From: SCTD01 sp963781675 | Lineage (GTDB): Bacteria > Actinomycetota > Actinomycetes > Mycobacteriales > SCTD01 | Assembly: GCA_963781675.1 (NCBI GenBank) | Contig: CAWAGF010000001.1 | Coordinates: 1,532,518-1,596,517 of the forward strand | Reading direction: 5' to 3' | DNA length: 64,000 nt | Shown here: piece by piece, positions 57,510 through 64,000 of the stretch | Position numbering within the stretch: position 1 is the stretch's first letter | Layout of the letters: each line of letters starts with the position of its first letter | The notes under the pieces: generated by a model | Seen by the model: the letters and a program-made list of their open reading frames with translations, nothing else | The model's database searches: none | Told to the model about the DNA's origin: nothing | Made by a program: the position numbers and the translations under genes

Positions 57510-58977
57510 CTACAGCGTCGGGCTGATCGGCGCGTTGACGAGTGTGGCCTCGAGGTAGCGCACGAGGGCGGCGCCGATGACTTCCGACGACTCCGCTGCG
57601 AAGTACGGCCAAGTCCACCGCACTGGACAGCACCATTGGGGGTCCGACCACGTGCGCCGCCGCCGGGTTCTCTTCGACCTCGGTGGTCGGAGTGGCACCC
57701 CGGGAAGGTGAAGACCATGGGCAGCCGAACAAGGTGTAGCCGTCCGTCCACAGGGACCGGGTACTGCCCGATGTAGAGAGCCGGTGGGAGGGGCTCCAGT
57801 TCGCCACTAGCTGTGACCAAAGGAGGAGACCCCTCGTTCAACGCCCACGTCGGTGCGGCCGTCAGATGAGACACACCGAGTCGGCAGGGAAAGGCAGAGG
57901 CAAGCGCGTGCAGAGGCGACCCGCCGCTAGAGCGAGAAAGTTGAGACCGGCCTCTCGCGCCAGTTCCGTGAGCCGGCTCGTTTGGGCACCGAGCAACTCG
58001 TTCGTCGTCCGCGAGAGAGAGCAGCCCTGATCTCGTTCCAGGCGTTCTTGAGCACCTCGTCATCCCTGCGCCATCTCACGGAATCCTGGATGCGCTTGGT
58101 CGCGAGCAACTTGTCAATGGAGTGCTCAGCGCGGGCGACCCACGGTTCCTCAGCAGGCGCGGGGACGACTCCGCCGCTGAACCTGCGTCGCACGCTGTCG
58201 ATCTCGCCGCGGATGTCCTTCCAAGCCGTCAGGCGCGAGCGGGGATCGCGTGCCAGCAGCCGGTCGCCCAGCGCGTCCAACGGAGCGAGACGCGGGTCGT
58301 CGAGAAGTACGGCCAGTCGATTCGGCGCCAACAGCTGGTCTTCTCGGGGAAGAGCCGGCCTTCGGGCCACTACCGTCCACAGGAGCTTTCCGAACGCATA
58401 AGCGTCAGCCGGCCGCTGATCCAGTTCCGGATTGAATCCGCCCTCATTCTCGGGCGCTATGTAGAAGCGAGAACCGATACCTTCGGCGCTCTCTGTTAGT
58501 CGTTCATCGGTGTCATCGGTGGGAGAGAGCAGGCCAAAATCCGTCAGCAGGCAGCCAGTGTCGTCGAGGAGGACGTTCGCAGGCTTGAGATGCCCGATGT
58601 GCGAACCCTTCGCTATGCATGCCTTCCAACTCAGCAGCCACCTGATCCACCAAGTGCAGTGATGTCGTCGGGGCAGCGATTGTCTCAAGACGAAGCAACG
58701 CATCCAGCGAACCCTGTGGGTACCAGGGCATCACAAAGAAGGCGCGTCCGCGCTGGTGGACTCCCGACGCAATCAGCACCGGTACGCGGGCCCCAGCTGC
58801 GTGCAAGGCGGCCATCACCGCGACTTCCCGCGCGAAGCGACCGGCTCGTCGTGGATTCTTGAGGCGCTTCAGGGCGTACAGCGTGTGGTCGCCAGCACGC
58901 GTTACCTGATGCACGGTCGCCTGACCGGACTCGATCGGCGGCAGGCTGGTCGCTGACCAGGGCTGGGGGAGGGACAT
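57510..58977 (-). CDS. Serine/threonine protein kinase with unknown C-terminal domain, frameshifted
   Basis: ATG 58977. Kinase motifs: LYALKRL (VAIK lysine), FAREVAVM (helix-C Glu), FVMPWYPQGSLDALL hinge, HRxLKPANVLLDD catalytic loop, TDFGLL (DFG) and SRFYIAPE. The doubled pair at 58592-58593 gives GAT/CAT, so one allele carries the catalytic Asp of HRD and the other His. After the kinase the sequence continues as LGAQTSRLTELAREAGLNF and then a domain with ALYIGQYPVPVDGRLHLVRL, ending ATLVNAPISPTL. The C-terminal part matches nothing I know. About 480 residues result when the frames are joined. It is divergent from a McrBC-like operon, so a defence role is plausible. Confidence 0.7.
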
Positions 58978-59281
58978 GGGCCTCTTCCTGACAACGAGCG
59001 GGTCGGCTCAAACAGTAAGGGTTAGGAGCGAACAACGTCTGCATCGCGGACCTGGGTGGGAACTGGAGCTTGACCCTGACTCCGGCACAAGGCGACATCC
59101 GCTCATGCCGCTGTGCGTGCGTCCAACTGATCATCAACAGTTGGAGCTGCAGGCAAGGCCGGCCGCCGCTGCGGCTACGGGCCGATGTTGAGCTCGCACG
59201 CGCCACGAGCGCGACTCCACGTCTCGAAGCACCATCCGTGCCAAGCTCGCCTCGTGTGTCTCTCCAGCACCGAGCTCCCTG
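58978..59281. other. Divergent intergenic region between kinase and MrcB-like gene
   Basis: 304 bases without a convincing gene. It must contain the promoters of the leftward kinase and the rightward McrBC-like operon; no clear operator or hairpin was recognised. Confidence 0.5.
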
Positions 59282-59948
59282 ATGGCGCTTGGCGTCCTTT
59301 CCCGGAGGCAGTCCTTCAGGCGGTCGGAGTTTGACGAGCTCGGTCGCGACGCCTTCCTGAGGAAGTACGGCTTCGGTCGGGCGACGCAGTACGCGCTACG
59401 GATCGACGGCCGGGACTACGACCCGAAGGCCATCGCGGGCGTGGCTCACGGGGTCGACCATCCGGAGAAGGGCCGCTGCCGAACACAGCCTTCAGCGGCG
59501 GGGTCGAGCTGAGCGGGCTTACCGTGAGACCGGTTCGAGGTCGTGAAGCGGCAGGGCGCAGAGCTCCGGCAACTGCTCGAGCAGATCTTCGCCGCCTACG
59601 GCGAGGCGCGGACGCGACCTCGGACGGGTCAGGACCCGGTGCAACTCTGTGTTCCGGGACTTGGAGCGAGCGCTGGCGGACCTTGAGCCGCTCGCAGGAC
59701 GCAGCACGGTGCAGGTCAAAGCGTCGACGGGCTTGGGCAATTGGGCGGCCGTCCCTTGGATCGCGTTCTTGGATTCTCGGGAGACCAACAGCACCCAGAG
59801 CGGCGTCTACCCCGTCCTCCTTTTCAGGGAGGACATGACCGGCGTCTACATGACCATCGCTCAGGGTGTGACTCAGCCAGGAGCCGACGGGCACGCTGCT
59901 TTGCAGCAGCACCTGCGCAGGACGGCTGAGGCGGTGGTCGCGTCTTGA
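59282..59948 (+). CDS. MrcB-like N-terminal (DUF3578) protein of a McrBC-type system, frameshifted
   Basis: ATG 59282. Recognisable pieces: EFDELGRDAFLRKYGFGRA and DGRDYDPKAIAGVAHG, then VVKRQGAELRQLLEQIFAAY, GEARTRPRTGQDPVQLCV, VQVKASTGLGNWAAVPWIAF and FREDMTGVYMTIAQGVTQPG. The last four belong to DUF3578, the DNA-recognition module of MrcB/McrB-like restriction proteins. At least three frame changes fall between 59290 and 59650. A TGA at 59946-59948 ends it 9 bases before the next start, in the same frame; elsewhere the two parts are often one polypeptide. Confidence 0.75.
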
Positions 59949-59957
59949 AGGACCGAC

Positions 59958-61289
59958 GTGACCCCGAGCGGCTTCACGATCGACTCCAACATCGACCTCA
60001 AGTCGCGAGGGCAGCTCGCCCGGAAGTACCAGAGCAGCACCATCCTGCACAAGTTCTACGAGAGCTCAGCCGTGCCCGATGACGCAAGCATCGAGCGAGA
60101 CGTGGAGACGCTGCTGAGCGCCATGGACGACTACCTGGACACGAAGGACCAGACCGCTGTCGGAGGCGTGGCAAGCCTCGAAGCTGCGGCGCAGTCGTTC
60201 CGCGCGGCTGTCGACGCTTCTGGCCTGCTCGTGCCGCGCGGCGCGGGAGACCGGGTCGTGACGTTGCTGGCCGCAGTCATCACGAAGCCGTTCGTCATCC
60301 TGTGTGGCTTGTCAGGAAGCGGAAAGACGCAGCTGGCACTGCGTCTGGGGGAGTGGTTCGGGCGCGGCGGAGGCCCGCGCGCCGCATCTGTGGCGGTGCG
60401 TCCGGACTGGACGGGCCCGGAGGCGATCTTCGGATACGAGGACGCGCTACAAGCCAGCGGTCGACGGGCGTGCGGCCTGGTACGTCCCGGAGACCCTCCG
60501 CTTCATCCTGCGGGCGCCCGACGAACCGGAGATGCCGTACCTGCTGCTGCTCGACGAGATGAACCTCGCGCACGTCGAGCGGTACTTCTCGGACTTCCTG
60601 TCCGGGGTCGAGTCGCGCGCCGCCGTCGTTCCGAACCTGCAGGGGGAGCGGATGGCGAGTGGCGGTGCGATGCAGGCGCAGCCGCGGATCCCGGTGCCGC
60701 GCAACCTCGTGGTCGTCGGGACGGTGAACGTCGACGAGACGACCTACCAGTTCTCGCCGAAGGTGCTGGATCGCGCCTTCACGTTCGAGGTCAGGACCAC
60801 GACCGAGCGAGCTGATCCGAACATGCGGCGGCCGGTGCAGCCACGGCGGGCGAGCCGCCGGTGCTGGCTGCGCTGTGCGGAGGCGGCGTGCGACGACACG
60901 TGGCAGGGGCGCGATGCGCCGGCTGCGCTGGCGGAGGTGGCCCAGCGAGGTGCAGCGGCTGCATGAAGTGCTGACCGCGAGCGGCGACGAGTTCGGGCAT
61001 CGCGTCTTCTACGAAGCGCTGCGGCTCACGGTGGCGCTCGGCCGGGTGGGACATCCCGATGCGGACGTCGCCCTCGACCAGATCGTCCTGCTCAAGATCC
61101 TGCCGCGCATCACGGATCAGGCGGCGCGTCGAGCCGTTGCTGCAGCACCTCACGGCCTTCGCGCGGGATCCCGGACGCGGTCGGCCAGCGGTGGCGAGTC
61201 CAGCCACCCCCGTTTGCCGCTGAAGCGCGGAAGGTGGACCAGATGCTCCGAGCCTCGAGGTGGATCAATTTGTCAGCTTCACCGGCTGA
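59958..61289 (+). CDS. McrB-like AAA+ NTPase, frameshifted
   Basis: GTG 59958, preceded by AAGGA. The N-terminal part (GFTIDSNIDLKSRGQLARKY) is followed by Walker A LCGLSGSGKTQLA, PDWTGPEAIFGYEDALQ, Walker B YLLLLDEMNLAHVERYF and GTVNVDETTYQFSPKVLDRA. The C-terminal lid contains EVQRLHEVL, DEFGHRVFYEALRL and ALDQIVLLKILPRI, and the frame closes with VDQFVSFTG. McrB-type motors use GTP or ATP to translocate on modified DNA and drive a McrC nuclease. Frame changes occur near 60450, 60820, 60950, 61125 and 61250. Confidence 0.8.
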
Positions 61290-63490
61290 GGCGGCGGTCC
61301 GGCTGCCGCTGCTCGACCGCACGGCGACCCGCGCGGCTCCTGGAGCTTCGCTGCTGCCGAACACGACCCGTTTCCTGCTGACGGACGAGCCGGACCCGAG
61401 CAGACACCCCCGCAAGCCGCTCGTGCGCTTCCGGAGGCCGCGCGCTACAGGTACCGCGTCGACAGCGCGACCGTGTCGTCCGTATCGAGCCGAGTGAGCT
61501 GCTCAGCCCGGATGACGCCTCGCTGCGCACCGGGCGGCATCGACACCGGCGTGTTCGTCGGCGAGGTCGAGTTCGAGGTCGAGCTCGAGGGCGGCGGCCG
61601 CACCACCTGCCGTGTCGACATCATGCCGACGAAGATCGGGGACGAGACGTCGTTCCAGCCATGCTCGAGCGACCTCGCTGCCCTGTCGGTCGAGGCGCTG
61701 CACCAGGGCTTCGCCCCGGCGGCCGGGCGGCTGGGCCAGGGAGCTGGCGGCTCGCCCCGGCTGCTCTACCAGCGCTTCGCCGTGCTGCACGCGCTGCTGC
61801 AGACGGCGGAACTGAACTGGGCCCTCGCCCACGTCTGCACCAGCCGCACCGGACTGGGTCGTCGAGGCGGAGCCACGCGGCGGGCACCGCCGTCCGGATC
61901 GTCGCGTCTGGCGCGCTCGCTGACCCGGCCAGGGCCGCGGGTCCCGGCCGACGGTCCGCTCGTAGCCTGCCCAGGTGTCACTGGCCGTCGAGCGGACGGA
62001 GATCCCGTCGACACGCCCCCGAACCGCTACGTGCGCTTCGTGCTGGAGCAGTGGCGGGCTCTCGCCCGGGCGGCAGCGGGAGGGTGCAGCCACCTTGGCC
62101 GGGTCGGCTGCCCGGCGCGGCGCAGCGGCAGACGGCTGAGGTCGTGGACAAGCTCGACGATCTGCTCGCTCACCCGCTGTTCCGGCAGGTGGGCCGCCTG
62201 ACCAGGCGTGCCGCAGGCCAACACGGTGCTCCTGGCCCGCGAGGGGTACCGCCAGGTCAGCGCGGCCGCAGCTCTCGTCGAGTCGACCCTGGGGCTCGAG
62301 CTCGAGGTGGAGCCGTTCCTGGTGTCCCGCGGAGCATCGCCGTGCTGTACGAGCAGTGGACGTTCGTCCGCTTGGCACAGGCCGTGCGCGGCCTGTGGGA
62401 CGACGGGCCACTCGCCGCTGTTCGAGGCGGGCGCCAGCGGCATGTCGCTCGTCTGCGCACCGGGAGGCGCAAGCGGCTCCGCCACGAAGGCGGACCTCGA
62501 CGGCGTCCAGCTCGTGGTGGTCCCTGACGTACAACCAGACGTTCGGAGCGGGCAGAACGGCCGCGAGTTGGACTCGCGCGATGCGCCCGGACGCCACGCT
62601 GACGGTGAAGAGCGGCTGCGGGCCTCGAAGCAGCAGCACTACCTGCACTTCGACGCCAAGTACCGCCTGGACCCCACGCAGGCGCTGGCGGACGAACCGG
62701 ACGAGGCGGACATCTGGTACTGGCGGCAGCAAGCGGGAGGACCTGCTCAAGATGCACGCGTACCGGGACGCCATCCGCGGAAGCGCTGCCGCCTACGTGC
62801 TCTCCCGGCAGTGGCGAGTCCGAGGAGTTCGCCTCGACACCGGGGAACTCCTGCCGGGCTTTGGCGCAGTCCCGCTGCGGCCTGACCACGCCGATACAGA
62901 CACCGGGAAGCTGAGGGACCTCGTCCATCGTCTTTTGCGCAACGTCGCGAGCGACTCCAGCCGGTACAACCGGTCCCGCTACTGGGAAGCGGCTGCGTAC
63001 GCCGGCTTCGGCGCCGAGAGCTCTACAGGACGTCCTGACCTGCTCCGCCCGTCCACCGGCGGACACTCCGGTGCTTCTCGGCTACGTGCGCTCGCCCGAG
63101 CAGTGGAACTGGATCCTGAGCAGGGCCTCTATAACGTCCGAGGAGATAGCCGACGGGGGGCGGTGCGAGCTGGCAGCGCGGAGCTCGATGTGCCCTTCCT
63201 CATCCTCTACGGACATACGGGTTCTGGCCGGACGCCGGTCCTCATGCGCCAACTGGGGACTTGGGAAGCGATCGACCGGCAGGCCATAGCTGACATGCAG
63301 ATACCCGCATCCTCGCGGCAACGCCTACCTAGTGACGTCCGTACAGCCAGTTCACGATCAGCCGGCCTGGATCGCCAGCCTTCAGCCCGATGAAATCGTG
63401 CGCGCTGGGCCCCCACGTGCACCGTTACCACGAGGACGTGGTTGGAGCTTGCTGAAGACACCCGCCGAGTCGGCGCCTCCTGAGCTGTAG
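61290..63490 (+). CDS. DUF2357/PD-(D/E)xK (McrC-like) nuclease, frameshifted
   Basis: The start is unclear and placed directly after the AAA gene. DUF2357 features: GVFVGEVEFEVELEG, LLYQRFAVLHALL, a SRLARSLTRPGPRVP segment, VDTPPNRYVRFVLEQWRALA, PLFRQVGRLTR and SIAVLYEQWTFVRLAQAV. The nuclease core follows: LHFDAKYRLD (Asp and Lys) and DLLKMHAYRDAIRGS. The end region GYVRSPEQWNWIL, ELDVPFLILYG and PRGNAYLVTSV is also typical. This is the cleavage partner of the upstream motor in type IV restriction-like systems. Many single-base frame changes are present. Confidence 0.75.
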
Positions 63491-63599
63491 TCGGCCCGTG
63501 CTCTGGGCTCGCCGTTGAGGAGGGACATGCGCTCACACCGGCGGCACGCTGAGGCGCACAAGTCCGGTGAGGTGGCGAAGAAACCGAGGCTGCCCCACC

Positions 63600-64000
63600 T
63601 CAGTTAGCGGAGCTCAGCGGGGCCAGCGTCCGGCCGTGAACCAGCGACTCCAGCTTCTGCTGAGTCTCCGGATCCACACTCGTGATCAACGTCCCGACCA
63701 TGCCACACATCAGCAGCACCTTGTAGACGTTGCGGACCAGCCGGTCGAACTCGCGGTCGCGGAGCGCGGTTCCGGTTACGGAAGTCGGGATCCTTGTTGC
63801 TCTCGCGCGGGTAGACCACCGAAGTTCCGCCTCGCGAAATCCGGCCCCAGAAGGACGCCGTTCCAGTCGTACTCGAAGCCTTGGGCGGTGTAGACGCAGC
63901 CGACCTGGCCGAAGCCGGCGGGTTCGCTGGCCCACAGCGCGGCGGGGGGTGCGCCGGGCAGGGCGCGGTCGCCTTTGAGGTTCCACGGCCGGTGCCAGTC
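63600..64000 (-). CDS. DUF2075 (Schlafen-like helicase) protein, C-terminal part
   Basis: The gene enters from beyond the right edge. Visible motifs: DWHRPWNLKGDRALPG, LWASEPAGFGQVGCVYTAQG, FEYDWNGVLLGPDF and NVYKVLLMCGMVGTLITSVD, ending LSSAN. These are the last helicase motifs of DUF2075 proteins, common in defence islands. One or more frame changes lie near 63790-63830. Where most relatives have LLTRGM, this one has LLMCGM. It converges on the McrC-like gene with 109 bases between. Confidence 0.75.
   Translation of the reverse strand, partial: LAPAVEPQRRPRPARRTPRRAVGQRTRRLRPGRLRLHRPRLRVRLERRPSGAGFREAELRWSTRARATRIPTSVTGTALRDREFDRLVRNVYKVLLMCGMVGTLITSVDPETQQKLESLVHGRTLAPLSSAN

Noticed and set aside
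1..64000. CRISPR arrays, rRNA or tRNA genes
   Set aside because: No regularly spaced repeats and no tRNA or rRNA signature stretches were found on either strand by reading.

Overview
The window is about 64 kb of very GC-rich DNA. Several features point to an actinobacterium: Tat and Sec secreted hydrolases, two LPATG cell-wall anchors, an Actinobacteria-type LexA/SOS pair, nrdR followed by a B12-dependent nrdJ, a DUF6318-like lipoprotein and an SCO6745-like protein. I cannot name the genus. No rRNA, tRNA or CRISPR array was seen.

Layout. 1-16.9 kb is core chromosome: the 3' end of miaA, a CocE/NonD hydrolase, a degenerate EAL protein, dapF, an SCO6745-like gene, a large LPATG-anchored BNR/sialidase-fold protein, hflX, a secreted esterase, a small lipoprotein, an M14 carboxypeptidase, and lexA divergent from a LysM protein with two SOS boxes. 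17-40.5 kb is a block of exported hydrolases: penicillin/AHL acylase, GH31 glycosidase, three neutral-ceramidase-like paralogues, an alpha-galactosidase-like enzyme with a divergent PucR-type regulator, a NicO-type metal permease, and an operon of esterase, GH92 mannosidase-like enzyme, glycerophosphodiesterase and PHP phosphoesterase. Five transcription units in this block share one bipartite promoter-like element. The gene set suggests scavenging of (glyco)sphingolipids, N-glycans and phospholipid head groups; that is inference. 40.7-42.9 kb is a WXG-like protein, RNase A-like toxin and CdiI-like immunity module. 43-50.2 kb holds an SseB-like protein, an FMO, DsbA-like plus nhaA, a GAF-EAL protein, DUF445 and a VapBC/FitAB-type pair. 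50.5-53.9 kb is nrdR-nrdJ, followed exactly at the nrdJ stop codon by a complete IS481-family element. From 55 kb on, base composition falls and the genes look like a defence island: an AbiEii-type nucleotidyltransferase, a Ser/Thr kinase, a McrBC-like trio (MrcB/DUF3578, AAA, DUF2357 nuclease) and the end of a DUF2075 protein.

Sequence quality matters for every reader of this window. Many genes appear frameshifted (nrdJ, GH92, alpha-galactosidase, esterase, ceramidase C, acyltransferase, transposase, kinase and most of the defence island). At nearly every break I could resolve, the extra base is a second, usually synonymous, version of the neighbouring base, as if two alleles of a mixed population had been written one after the other. 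I therefore treat these genes as probably intact in the organism, not as pseudogenes. A 418-base almost pure C/T tract inside the AbiEii gene is probably also an artefact.
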